DNA of 47,501 bases from NCBI GenBank assembly GCA_003220595.1, contig QHSZ01000068.1:1-47501 (forward strand), read 5' to 3'. Position numbers and translations under genes: made by a program. This DNA is from Candidatus Rokuibacteriota bacterium (lineage in GTDB: Bacteria; Methylomirabilota; Methylomirabilia; Rokubacteriales; CSP1-6). How positions within the stretch are numbered: position 1 is the first letter of the stretch; the number at the start of each line of letters is the position of its first letter. The notes under the pieces are model-generated. The model was not told the origin of the DNA. It ran no database searches and was given only the letters and a program-made list of their open reading frames with translations. This document shows, in pieces, positions 1 to 6,899 of this stretch.

Positions 1-108
1 GGGCAGGAGCACCACGGTCACCCGATCGCCCGCACCCAGGCTCTGCGCGACCGCGGCGCGGGCGAGGGAGGCGTCGGAGGCCTTCAGGAGATGGAGCACC
101 GCCGCCAT
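1..108 (-). CDS. DsrE-superfamily sulfur carrier-like protein, third of three (5' part only)
   Basis: The window shows only the first 36 residues, beginning with ATG at 108 on the minus strand; the rest lies beyond the left edge. The start overlaps the stop of the upstream gene as ATGA, so the two are translationally coupled. The visible part reads like the first beta strand and helix of a DsrE/DsrF/DsrH (TusB/C/D) fold: a hydrophobic strand (AAVLHLLKAS), an alanine-rich helix, then a second strand (DRVTVVLLP). Known relatives are small cytoplasmic subunits that pass persulfide sulfur between proteins for tRNA thiolation or sulfur oxidation. Family assignment rests mostly on its position as third gene after two better DsrE-like proteins. 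It could be DsrH/TusB-like, but the diagnostic C-terminus is not in view. Confidence 0.55.
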   Translation of the reverse strand, partial: MAAVLHLLKASDASLARAAVAQSLGAGDRVTVVLLP

Positions 109-485
109 CAGAACACGAGGAAGCGGCGGCCCCGCCGCACGAGCTCGGCGATCCGCTCGCGCGAGACGGGGACGACCTCGTGGCCCTCGGCGTTCCAGTT
201 CGGGTCCGTCGGGATCGCGTCGGTCGCCACATGGAAGGGAATGCCGAGCGCCCTGAGGTTCGCCCGGAACTTCGCGATGTCGTCGCCGTCGACGAGGTCG
301 TCCGTGTCGCCGTCGAGCAGGTGCGCGGCCGGACCCGAGAGGACGAACGTGACGTCGTTCTCACCGGCGACGATGCCGAGCCCGATGCGCATCGCCTCGT
401 TGGCCCGGTGCGACGCGCGCGGATCCGCCGAGATCAGGACCACGACCGGGGGGTCCTCGGGCACCGACCTGGCTCCGCCAGGCAC
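108..485 (-). CDS. DsrE-superfamily protein without cysteines
   Basis: This 125-residue protein starts at GTG 485, one base after the TGA of the preceding DsrE-like gene, and ends in an ATGA overlap with the next. The pattern of a parallel alpha/beta domain is clear: strand VVVLISAD, a helix with an ANEAMRIGLG segment, strand VTFVLSG, an acidic loop, a helix before LGIPFHVAT, and a terminal RRGRRFLVF strand. This matches DsrE/DsrF/DsrH folds. Family members that relay sulfur carry a conserved cysteine, but this protein has no cysteine at all. It is therefore probably a structural partner or a non-persulfide binding subunit in a hetero-oligomer with its neighbours, like the inactive subunits of TusBCD/DsrEFH complexes. 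That role is inferred. Confidence 0.65.
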   Translation of the reverse strand: MPGGARSVPEDPPVVVLISADPRASHRANEAMRIGLGIVAGENDVTFVLSGPAAHLLDGDTDDLVDGDDIAKFRANLRALGIPFHVATDAIPTDPNWNAEGHEVVPVSRERIAELVRRGRRFLVF

Positions 486-486
486 G

Positions 487-810
487 TCAGTTGAGCGCGA
501 CGAAGCGGTCGGTGCCGTTGATCAGGTCGGTCAGCACGACGAGGCCGCAGTAGGTGACGCGATCCGAATCCTTGAGGGGAATGCGCCGCTTCTGGCAGCC
601 ATAGGCGCATACGAAGAGCCTCGCGCCGCGGTCGGGGAGCGCGCGGATGCGCGGGTCGTCGAGCGCGCGGACTCCGTCGTCGATGAGGTACAGGTAGAGC
701 TCGGCGCCGCGGTCGAGCGCCGCGCGCGCGAGCCCCACGGCGGTCTCGAGGTTCGCGTGCTCGAGGCCCGTCGAGAGGAGCATGCCGAGCTTCTTTTTCG
801 CGAGATCCAC
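487..810 (-). CDS. DsrE-family sulfur relay-like protein
   Basis: This is the first gene of the minus-strand trio. I place the start at GTG 810 (MDLAKKKLGMLL), giving 107 residues. An upstream ATG at 849 would add 13 Cys/Arg-rich residues and run into the leader of the divergent desulfurase gene. The sequence follows a DsrE fold: N-terminal strand (KLGMLLSTG), helix (ETAVGLARAAL), strand (AELYLYLIDDGV), then strand RLFVCAYGC leading into the putative active loop. Cys68 and Cys72 (CAYGC) lie where DsrE proteins have their sulfur-accepting cysteine; Cys88 is a third. Family members accept persulfide from a cysteine desulfurase or sulfurtransferase. The divergent neighbour 43 bp away is a cysteine desulfurase, so a shared sulfur-transfer role is plausible. 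Confidence 0.7.
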   Translation of the reverse strand: MDLAKKKLGMLLSTGLEHANLETAVGLARAALDRGAELYLYLIDDGVRALDDPRIRALPDRGARLFVCAYGCQKRRIPLKDSDRVTYCGLVVLTDLINGTDRFVALN

Positions 811-853
811 GGCGGATCGAGCGTAGCATCGCCGTGAACAGGAGAGCAAGGGA

Positions 854-2011
854 ATGAGCCGACGCGTGTATCTCGATCACAACGCTTCGACGCCCGTGCA
901 CCCCGAGGTGCTGGCCGAGATGTTGCCGTTCTTCGCGGAGATCTACGGGAACCCGTCGAGCATCCACGCCTTCGGCCGCGAGGCGCGCGAGGGCGTGGAC
1001 CAGGCGCGTGAGCGCATCGCGCGGTTCCTCCAGGTGTCGCCGCAGGAGATCGTCTTCACCTCGGGTGGCACCGAGTCCGACAACCTCGGTGTGAAGGGCC
1101 TCGCGTCGGCTCGCGGCCGGGGACACCTCATCACGTCGAGCGTCGAGCACCACGCCGTGCTGCGCACCTGCCAGGTGCTCGAGGCCCAGGGCTTCGACGT
1201 CACGTACGTCGGCGTCGACGCGCACGGCATGGTGGAGCCGGACGAGGTCCGACGCGCGCTCCGGCCGGACACGATCGCGATCAGCGTCATGCACGCCAAC
1301 AGCGAGGTGGGAACGCTACAGCCGATCGGCGCGATCGGCCGGCTGGCGCGCGAGCGCTCGATTCCCTTCCACGTGGATGCCGTCCAGACGTTCGGCAAGA
1401 TCCCCCTCGACGTCGACGCCTTGGGCATCGACGTGCTCTCCTTCTCGGGCCACAAGATCTACGGCCCGAAGGGCATCGCCGGGCTCTACATCCGCAAGGG
1501 CACGAAGATGGTCTCGATCCAGCACGGCGGCGAGCACGAGCGGCGCCGGCGCGCCGGGACCGAGAACCTGCCCGGCATCGTGGGGCTCGGCAAGGCGGTG
1601 GAGGTACGGGCTCGTGACATGCACGCCGAGGCGGAGCGGGTGGGGGCGCTGCGGGACCGCCTGTGGGAGGGCGTGCGGGCGCGCGTCCCCGAGGTGCGGC
1701 TCTCCGGGCACCCGACCGAGCGGCTGCCCGGGACGGCCAGCCTGCTCGTCCGCCACGTCGAGTCCGAATCCATCGTGCTCGGCCTGGATCTCAAGGGCAT
1801 TGCCGTGTCGGCCGGGTCGGCCTGCACCTCGGGTAATGTGGAGCCCTCGCACGTCCTCGTCGCGATGGGGGTGCCCCTCGACTGGGCGATGGGCGCGGTG
1901 CGCTGCTCCCTCGGTCGTTCGACGACGGCGGAGGACGTCGACTACGTGATCGAGAGCGTGGACACGATCGTGAGGCGGCTCAGGCAGGCGCTGCCGGTCG
2001 GAGCCGCATGA
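854..2011 (+). CDS. nifS: cysteine desulfurase (NifS/IscS family)
   Basis: This 385-residue PLP enzyme converts cysteine to alanine and holds the released sulfur as a persulfide for Fe-S assembly or thiolation. Visible landmarks are the N-terminal YLDHNASTP motif, EHHAVLR around His99-100, HVDAVQTFG for cofactor contact, Lys201 in SGHKIYGPKG as the Schiff-base lysine, and Cys324 in SAGSACTSG as the persulfide cysteine. Length is normal for NifS/IscS. ATG 854 follows GGAG at 840-843 with suitable spacing. The stop overlaps the start of the IscU-like gene by 4 nt (ATGA), so desulfurase and scaffold should be made together. The divergent DsrE-like genes begin 43 bp upstream. Whether it is a general or a specialised desulfurase cannot be told from sequence. 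Confidence 0.95.
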   Translation: MSRRVYLDHNASTPVHPEVLAEMLPFFAEIYGNPSSIHAFGREAREGVDQARERIARFLQVSPQEIVFTSGGTESDNLGVKGLASARGRGHLITSSVEHHAVLRTCQVLEAQGFDVTYVGVDAHGMVEPDEVRRALRPDTIAISVMHANSEVGTLQPIGAIGRLARERSIPFHVDAVQTFGKIPLDVDALGIDVLSFSGHKIYGPKGIAGLYIRKGTKMVSIQHGGEHERRRRAGTENLPGIVGLGKAVEVRARDMHAEAERVGALRDRLWEGVRARVPEVRLSGHPTERLPGTASLLVRHVESESIVLGLDLKGIAVSAGSACTSGNVEPSHVLVAMGVPLDWAMGAVRCSLGRSTTAEDVDYVIESVDTIVRRLRQALPVGAA

Positions 2012-2379
2012 GGTACAGCCCGACGCTGGTCGACCACTTCCTGAATCCGCGCAACGCGGGGATGATGCGCGAGCCCGACGGCACCGGCGAGAGCGAGTAC
2101 GCCGGGTGCGGCGACCTCGCGCGCTTCTTCCTGCGCGTCCGCTACGGGCGGGCGGTGGAGGTGCGCTTCCAGACGTACGGCTGCGGGCCGACGATCGCGG
2201 CGGCGAGCGTCGCAAGCGAGCTCGGCCGCGGGCGGACGGTGGACGACCTGAGCCGGCTCACGTCCGGCGACGTCGAAGAGGCGCTCGAGGGGCTGCCCGA
2301 GGACCGGAAGCACGCCGCCGACGTCGCGGCGGGCGCCCTCCGCGCGGCCGCGCACGACTGGCTGAGCCGGCGGCGCTGA
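2008..2379 (+). CDS. IscU/NifU-like Fe-S scaffold with third cysteine missing
   Basis: This 123-residue protein matches the IscU/NifU-N fold: an opening like [16 protein letters not shown], then AGCGD with Cys34 and Asp36, then YGCGP with Cys59 followed by [10 protein letters not shown]. In ordinary IscU proteins the third cluster ligand sits after a Lys-x-His (a K-x-HCS motif). Here the corresponding stretch is [12 protein letters not shown], with alanine at the cysteine position and no later cysteine. Two of three cysteines plus the aspartate remain. The ATG overlaps the desulfurase stop. It may build a cluster with other ligands, act as a sulfur or iron carrier, or be a degenerate scaffold. 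The preserved frame and tight operon position argue against a dead gene. No Fe-S chaperones (HscA/HscB) or ferredoxin are adjacent. Confidence 0.8.
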   Translation: MRYSPTLVDHFLNPRNAGMMREPDGTGESEYAGCGDLARFFLRVRYGRAVEVRFQTYGCGPTIAAASVASELGRGRTVDDLSRLTSGDVEEALEGLPEDRKHAADVAAGALRAAAHDWLSRRR

Positions 2380-2380
2380 C

Positions 2381-3043
2381 ATGTTCGACGCCCTGCGACG
2401 CGACATCCGGACGGTCTTCGAGCGCGACCCCGCCCTGCGCTCGCGCCTGGAGGCGTTGCTCTGCTACCCGGGCGTCCACGCCCTCGCGTTCCATCGCGTC
2501 GCCCACCGCCTCTGGGGCGCCGGCTGGGTAGCCACGGCCCGCGTCCTCTCCCACTTCTCGAGGTTCCTGACGGGCATCGAGATCCACCCGGCGGCTCGGC
2601 TCGGTCCGGGGCTCTTCATCGACCACGGCATGGGCGTCGTCATCGGCGAGACGGCCGAGGTCGGGGAAAACGTGACGCTCTACCAGGGCGTGAGCCTGGC
2701 GGGGACGAGCCTCAAGCGTGAGAAGCGCCACCCGACCCTCGGCGACAACGTGGTGGTCGGCGCGGGGGCCAAGGTCATCGGCGCCATCCGCATCGGCGAC
2801 AACAGCCGCATCGGTGCGGGCTCCGTGGTGGTACGCGACGTCCCGCCCAACGCTGTTGTCGTCGGCGTGCCGGGCCGGGTAACATACAAAGACGGCCAGC
2901 GGGTGACTGAAGGCATCGACCTCAATCAGACCGACCTGCCCGACCCGGTGAGCCGCACGATCGAGCAGTTGGTCGAGCGCATCCGGGCGCTCGAGGCCGA
3001 CGTGGAGACGCTGCGGAAGAATCTCAAGGAGGACCACTCGTGA
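2381..3043 (+). CDS. cysE: serine O-acetyltransferase
   Basis: CysE acetylates serine with acetyl-CoA, making the O-acetylserine used for cysteine synthesis. The 220-residue protein has the short helical N-terminal region found in compact bacterial SATs ([15 protein letters not shown]), then the left-handed beta-helix: [17 protein letters not shown] with Asp81-His82 as catalytic pair, [10 protein letters not shown] with His117, then hexapeptide turns ([21 protein letters not shown]). The C-terminal ~45 residues look like a coiled coil ([19 protein letters not shown]). In some SATs the extreme C-terminus binds cysteine synthase; here it ends in KEDHS rather than an isoleucine tail, so that complex is not predicted. 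It starts one base after the IscU-like stop, linking cysteine supply to the desulfurase, and overlaps the next gene by 4 nt. Confidence 0.95.
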   Translation: MFDALRRDIRTVFERDPALRSRLEALLCYPGVHALAFHRVAHRLWGAGWVATARVLSHFSRFLTGIEIHPAARLGPGLFIDHGMGVVIGETAEVGENVTLYQGVSLAGTSLKREKRHPTLGDNVVVGAGAKVIGAIRIGDNSRIGAGSVVVRDVPPNAVVVGVPGRVTYKDGQRVTEGIDLNQTDLPDPVSRTIEQLVERIRALEADVETLRKNLKEDHS

Positions 3044-3219
3044 CCCCGAAGGACGTCCTCAGCCTGAAGGAAGCGTCCACCTACCTCGCGATCGAGGAGG
3101 CAGCCCTCCGCGCGCTCGCCAGCGAGCGGCGCATTCCCGCGCTCCAGGTCAACGGCGCGTGGGTCTTCTCGAAGAAGTCCATCGACAAGTGGCGGAGCCA
3201 GCAAGCCCGGCGCACGTGA
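3040..3219 (+). CDS. small excisionase/MerR-type helix-turn-helix protein
   Basis: This is a 59-residue frame starting at GTG 3040 inside the cysE stop (GTGA) and ending inside the next start (GTGA). The sequence is typical of the helix-turn-helix domain in excisionase/MerR-like and 'HTH_17' proteins: [11 protein letters not shown] as the first helix, an [19 protein letters not shown] recognition segment, then a [15 protein letters not shown] wing and final helix. Such stand-alone domains bind DNA as small regulators or as recombination directionality factors. There is no integrase or phage gene nearby, so a regulatory role in this operon is more likely than excision. Both overlaps support real translation. 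Target and ligand are unknown. Confidence 0.75.
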   Translation: MTPKDVLSLKEASTYLAIEEAALRALASERRIPALQVNGAWVFSKKSIDKWRSQQARRT

Positions 3220-3779
3220 TCCGGCGCGCGGACGCCTGGTCCATCCTCGTCGAGTTCACCCGGAGCGACAGTCTCCGCAAGCACGCCCGCGCCGTCGAGG
3301 CCTCGATGCGCGCGTACGCCCTTCGGTACGGAGAGGACCCCGACGTCTGGGGGATCGCCGGGATGCTCCACGACTTCGACTACGAGATGCATCCCCGCGC
3401 GCCGCAGCATCCGACGAAGGGCGCCGAGATCCTGATCGCGCGCGGCGTGCCCGAGCCCATCGTCCACGCCATCCTCGCACACGCGGATTACGCCGGCGTC
3501 CCACGGGTGTCGCTCCTGGACCGCGCGCTGTACGCCTGCGACGAGCTCTCAGGCTTCGTGCACGCCGTGGCCCTCGTGCGCCCCGGCAAGGTCATCACCG
3601 GCCTGGAGGTCGGGTCGGTGAAGAAGAAGCTCAAGGACAAGGCGTTCGCGCGGACGGTGAACCGCGAGGACGTCTATCGCGGGGCGAGCGAGCTCGGCGT
3701 CGACCTCGACGCGCACATCGGGTTCGTCGTCGGCGCGCTCAGCGCGGTCGCGCCCGAGCTCGGCCTCGCGCGCGGGTAA
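3216..3779 (+). CDS. HD-domain metal-dependent phosphohydrolase-like protein
   Basis: I use GTG 3216, which overlaps the HTH gene stop by 4 nt and gives 187 residues; an upstream ATG at 3159 would lie inside the HTH gene. HD-superfamily residues are visible: an early His in KHARAVE (His23), GMLHDFDYE with His52-Asp53, QHPTKGAEIL (His65), and HAILAHADYAG with further histidines, then LLDRALYACDELSG, where an aspartate completes the site. This HDIG-type layout is known from small bacterial hydrolases acting on nucleotides or other phosphoesters, but the substrate cannot be read from sequence. The C-terminal part (SVKKKLKDKAFARTVNREDV) is typical of uncharacterised HD proteins of this size. It appears to be the last gene of the sulfur/cysteine unit. 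Confidence 0.85.
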   Translation: MIRRADAWSILVEFTRSDSLRKHARAVEASMRAYALRYGEDPDVWGIAGMLHDFDYEMHPRAPQHPTKGAEILIARGVPEPIVHAILAHADYAGVPRVSLLDRALYACDELSGFVHAVALVRPGKVITGLEVGSVKKKLKDKAFARTVNREDVYRGASELGVDLDAHIGFVVGALSAVAPELGLARG

Positions 3780-3806
3780 CCGGGCGGCGGTCGGCCGCGC
3801 CCGAAG

Positions 3807-5048
3807 GTGACGGCCGGAGTGGTCGAGGAAGGCGTGACGGATCCCGGCGGCGCTCGGGCGCGTGCGATCGCCCACGTCGACATGGACGCGTTTTATGCGG
3901 CGATCGAGCAGCGCGATCGCTCGGAGCTCCGCGGGAAGCCGGTCATCGTGGGAGCGGACCCGAGGGGGCGCGGTGTCGTGTCGGCGGCGTCCTACGAGGC
4001 GCGGGCCTTCGGCGTGCGCTCGGCAATGCCGATCTCGCGTGCGGCGCGCCTCTGTCCCTACGCCGCCTTCCTGCCGGTGGACATGGCGAAGTACCGGCGG
4101 GTCTCGCTCGAGGTCATGGCGATCCTCGCCGACTTCTCGCCGCTCGTGGAGCCCGTCTCGGTGGACGAGGCCTTCGTCGACCTCACGGGCAGCGCGACCC
4201 TCTTCGGGAGTCCGCTCGACGCCGTCCGTCGGATCAAGCGGCGGATCCGTGACGAGACCGGCCTCACGGCGTCGGCGGGACTCGGCACCAACAAGTTCGT
4301 CGCCAAGGTCGCCTCGGACCTCGAGAAGCCCGACGGGCTCGTCGTCGTGCCGGCGGGCGGCGAGGCGCGGTTCCTGGCGCCGCTGCCCGTCGAGCGGATC
4401 TGGGGTGTCGGGCGGGTGACCGCCGGCGCGCTGCGCGAGCTCGGCCTCAGGACGATCGGCCAGCTCCAGCGCGTTCCGCGGCCCGTCCTGGCGCGGCGCT
4501 TCGGGAAGCACGGCCACGATCTGCACGACCTCGCCTTCGGTCGCGACGATCGACCGGTGGAGCCCTTCGGCGCGCCCAAGTCCGTCGGTGCCGAAGAGAC
4601 GTTCGGCGCCGATACGACCGACGCCGAGCTCTTGCGGAGGACGCTGCGCGCCCAGGCCGAGCGAGTGGCAGCCGAGCTGCGCGAGGCCGGCTTCGCCGCG
4701 TCACGCGTGACGCTGAAGCTCCGCCTCCAGCCCTTTGAGACGCACACGCGCAGTGCCACGGGCGAGGCGACGCAGGACGGGCTCGAGCTCTATCGACGCG
4801 CGCTGGCGCTGCTCGAGCGGGAACGGGTCGCGCGGCCCGTCCGCCTGATCGGGCTCTCGGCGTCCCGGCTCGGCCCGGGAGGCAGGGGCCAGCTCGATCT
4901 CCTGGACCCCACCGCCCTGCGGCGCGAGCGCCTGGCGCGCGTGGTGGACCGGCTCACCGAGCGGTTCGGCGAGGGCGCGGTGATCCCCGCGACCCTACTG
5001 GCGCGCCCGCGCCGCGAGCCCCCGCGCCGCGACGCCCGAGGGCGTTGA
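3807..5048 (+). CDS. dinB: DNA polymerase IV (Y-family, translesion)
   Basis: This 413-residue Y-family polymerase copies past damaged bases. Catalytic motifs are intact: AHVDMDAFYAAIE (first metal-binding Asp at residue 25), YEARAFGVRSAMP for nucleotide contact, and SVDEAFVDLTG with Asp120-Glu121. A helix-hairpin-helix thumb segment (VERIWGVGRVTAGALRELGL) and the little-finger domain follow from about residue 250. The C-terminus is Arg/Pro-rich with no recognisable beta-clamp QLxLF peptide; QLDLLD near residue 370 may serve. The start is uncertain: GTG 3807, or in-frame GTGs at 3819 or 3834; GAGGAAGG at 3825-3832 is too near 3834 to decide. It lies 27 bp after the HD gene. No LexA box was recognised upstream. 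Confidence 0.95.
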   Translation: MTAGVVEEGVTDPGGARARAIAHVDMDAFYAAIEQRDRSELRGKPVIVGADPRGRGVVSAASYEARAFGVRSAMPISRAARLCPYAAFLPVDMAKYRRVSLEVMAILADFSPLVEPVSVDEAFVDLTGSATLFGSPLDAVRRIKRRIRDETGLTASAGLGTNKFVAKVASDLEKPDGLVVVPAGGEARFLAPLPVERIWGVGRVTAGALRELGLRTIGQLQRVPRPVLARRFGKHGHDLHDLAFGRDDRPVEPFGAPKSVGAEETFGADTTDAELLRRTLRAQAERVAAELREAGFAASRVTLKLRLQPFETHTRSATGEATQDGLELYRRALALLERERVARPVRLIGLSASRLGPGGRGQLDLLDPTALRRERLARVVDRLTERFGEGAVIPATLLARPRREPPRRDARGR

Positions 5049-5071
5049 GATCTCGCGGCGGGGCGCCCCGA

Positions 5072-5101
5072 TTGCCATCCGCGGGGGGCTTCGGCTACAC
5101 T
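5072..5101 (+). promoter_or_regulatory. putative sigma70-type promoter for the ferritin-like/biotin carboxylase operon
   Basis: In the 97-bp gap between dinB and the ferritin-like gene, TTGCCA (5072-5077) and TACACT (5096-5101) are separated by 18 bp, matching consensus at 5/6 and 4/6 positions. It lies about 45 bp before ATG 5146. A perfect 12-bp GC palindrome (CGGGGCGCCCCG, 5059-5070) just upstream may help end dinB transcription but has no T tract. Called by eye only. Confidence 0.4.
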
Positions 5102-5145
5102 CGCTGAACAGCCGTTCATTCTGAGGCGCACGGTAGGGGGACCCG

Positions 5146-5901
5146 ATGGAGCGTCCGATCGGATATGACAAACTCGCGCGTGAAGACCGCTTCGTCCGCA
5201 TGCGCGCCCGCGAGGTGGCCCAGCTCAAGGTCGACCAGGGCTTTCCGCCGTTCGCGGACCTCTCGACCCGCGACTCGATGAGGGAGCGGGTACACGGGAT
5301 CATGGTGGGCGAGATGCAAGCGATGGAGGGCGCCGGGCGCACCGTGTGCGATTTCCCCGAGGCGCCGTGGGAGTTCACGCTCGACATGGCCCGCCAGGTG
5401 TGGGACGAGTCGCGGCACGTGGAGATCTATCTCCGCCTCCTCGAGCACCTCGGCGGCTACGCAGGCGAGTTCCCCGAGACGACGATCCTCTGGCGCTGCG
5501 CGTGCGCCGAGGACGCGGCCGCGCGCGTGGCCGGCGTCAACCGGGGCCTCGAAGGGCTCGCGTGCGACGTCTTCAACCAGCTGGTGCACATCGCCCGGAA
5601 GATCGGCGATCCGATCCTCGAGCGCGCGGTCGAGTTCGTCCTCGCCGACGAGATCACGCACGTCCGGATGGGCTCGAAGTGGCTCACGAAGCTCACCGAG
5701 GGCGATCCCGAGCGCCGCCGCCGCGCGATCGAGTTCCAGGAGAACATCGACGAGCGCTTCAACCTGGGCGGGGTCCGACGGGAAGGCGACCACGACGTCG
5801 TGTCGATCTCGATCGCCACGGACGTCAGGCGCATGGCAGGCTTCACGGAGGAGGAGATCGAGCGCCTGATCAAGACAACCCAGCGCTCGCAGGTCTACTG
5901 A
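5146..5901 (+). CDS. ferritin-like di-iron protein (DUF455-like)
   Basis: This 251-residue, mostly helical protein carries a full set of ferritin-like carboxylate-bridged di-iron ligands: Glu56 (VGEMQAMEG), Glu88-x-x-His91 (DESRHVEIY), Glu136 (GLEGLA) and Glu169-x-x-His172 (ADEITHVRMG). The E, ExxH, E, ExxH order matches four-helix di-iron oxidases, and the wording around DESRH and DEITHV is closest to the DUF455/MiaE-like group, whose members are poorly characterised. A di-iron oxygenase or oxidase acting on an unknown substrate is the likely activity; iron storage is less likely for a single cytosolic protein of this length. It is the first gene of a five-gene unit, 5 bp before a second ferritin-like gene. 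ATG 5146 follows TAGGGGG at 5134-5140. Confidence 0.8.
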   Translation: MERPIGYDKLAREDRFVRMRAREVAQLKVDQGFPPFADLSTRDSMRERVHGIMVGEMQAMEGAGRTVCDFPEAPWEFTLDMARQVWDESRHVEIYLRLLEHLGGYAGEFPETTILWRCACAEDAAARVAGVNRGLEGLACDVFNQLVHIARKIGDPILERAVEFVLADEITHVRMGSKWLTKLTEGDPERRRRAIEFQENIDERFNLGGVRREGDHDVVSISIATDVRRMAGFTEEEIERLIKTTQRSQVY

Positions 5902-5906
5902 GCTCC

Positions 5907-6899
5907 GTGGGTCACGCGCTCGCCGGCCAGTTCCCGGTCGACCACTCCGCCCGGCTTCTGCGCAACTATCGCTATGCGGCCGAGCGGAGCATGCGCGCCC
6001 TCGGCGGCTGGATCGCCCTCACGCCCGAGCTGCCCGCCAAGCTCCTGCTGGGCCGCCACGTATGGGACCTCGCCCAGCACGCCGACGCCTTCGGCAGGCG
6101 TCTCCCCGAGTTGCGGGCCCAGGCCCAGACGTCCGAGCCGCCCAACGAACGGTTCGTCGCCTTCATGGACGCCCTCGAGGAGCCCGAGCAGCCGCATCAG
6201 ACGGTCGAGCGCCTGGTCGGCGTCTACCGGGTCCTCAAGCCTCACGTGCTGTCGGTCTATCTCGACCACCTCGAGCGCGCGAACCCCGTCTACGAGCCGC
6301 CGACGCGGCGGATCCTCCTCCGGTGCATCGAGGACGAGCGCCGCCACATCGCGGCGGGCGCGGTCATCCTGGGGCACCTCGCCCGGACGCCAGCACAGAG
6401 GGAGCGCGCGTCCGTCTGGCAGGGACGGCTCGAAGGCCTCGTCACGGTGGCCGGCGGGGTGACCGGCGACGGCCTGCCGCCGTCGCGGCCGCCGGCGGCG
6501 CCGGCGGCGCTCGAGCTCGGCGACGACGCGCGCGAGTGGATCCGCCTCGCGGAGGGCGTGACCGTGTGGCCGATGCCCGACGACCTCCGCGCGGCCGTCG
6601 CCTCGTTCGGCGTGGCGCTCGTCGCGCGCGACGAGGCCGAGCTCGGTCGCTGGCTCGCTCCCGGGGTGGTCCGGGACGAGGCCGCTCTCGCGACGCTCGG
6701 CGCCTCGGTCTTCGACCGCCACGACGTCGTCGCCGTCTCACGCGTGGGCCGACAGTGTCTCGTGAAGCTCCGGCTCGAGGGGCCCGCCGTCCTGGTCACG
6801 GTGCTGACCCGCTGGGCGCCCGGCGACGCCGGATGGCGCGTGGCCGCGCTGGAGGTGGCGTCCGCGGACGCGGGCCGTCCGCATCTGCCGCGTCGTTGA
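5907..6899 (+). CDS. two-domain protein: ferritin-like helical region plus NTF2/SnoaL-like domain
   Basis: I use GTG 5907, 5 bp after the previous stop, giving 330 residues; the frame stays open far upstream, but that is antisense-free overlap with the first ferritin-like gene. Residues 1-165 are helical with spaced ligand-like residues: Glu26 (YAAERSM), HVWDLAQHAD around 51-60, Glu130 and Glu144-x-x-His147 (IEDERRHIAAG). The second half of a di-iron site therefore looks complete, while the first helix pair is less regular. A Pro/Ala linker (about 190-202) leads to residues 205-325, which read like an NTF2/SnoaL fold: VASFGVALVARDEAELGRWL, then strands ending GWRVAALEV. I know no named family with this pairing. 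It overlaps accC by 4 nt (TTGA). Function unknown, perhaps partner of the preceding di-iron protein. Confidence 0.65.
   Translation: MGHALAGQFPVDHSARLLRNYRYAAERSMRALGGWIALTPELPAKLLLGRHVWDLAQHADAFGRRLPELRAQAQTSEPPNERFVAFMDALEEPEQPHQTVERLVGVYRVLKPHVLSVYLDHLERANPVYEPPTRRILLRCIEDERRHIAAGAVILGHLARTPAQRERASVWQGRLEGLVTVAGGVTGDGLPPSRPPAAPAALELGDDAREWIRLAEGVTVWPMPDDLRAAVASFGVALVARDEAELGRWLAPGVVRDEAALATLGASVFDRHDVVAVSRVGRQCLVKLRLEGPAVLVTVLTRWAPGDAGWRVAALEVASADAGRPHLPRR

Noticed and set aside
811-849. Upstream ATG start at 849 for the first DsrE-like gene
   Set aside because: It adds a Cys/Arg-rich stretch unlike the family and reaches into the ribosome site region of the divergent desulfurase gene.
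3040-3219. Prophage or integrative element suggested by the excisionase-like protein
   Set aside because: No integrase, phage or attachment-site repeats are seen; the gene is locked into a metabolic operon by overlaps.
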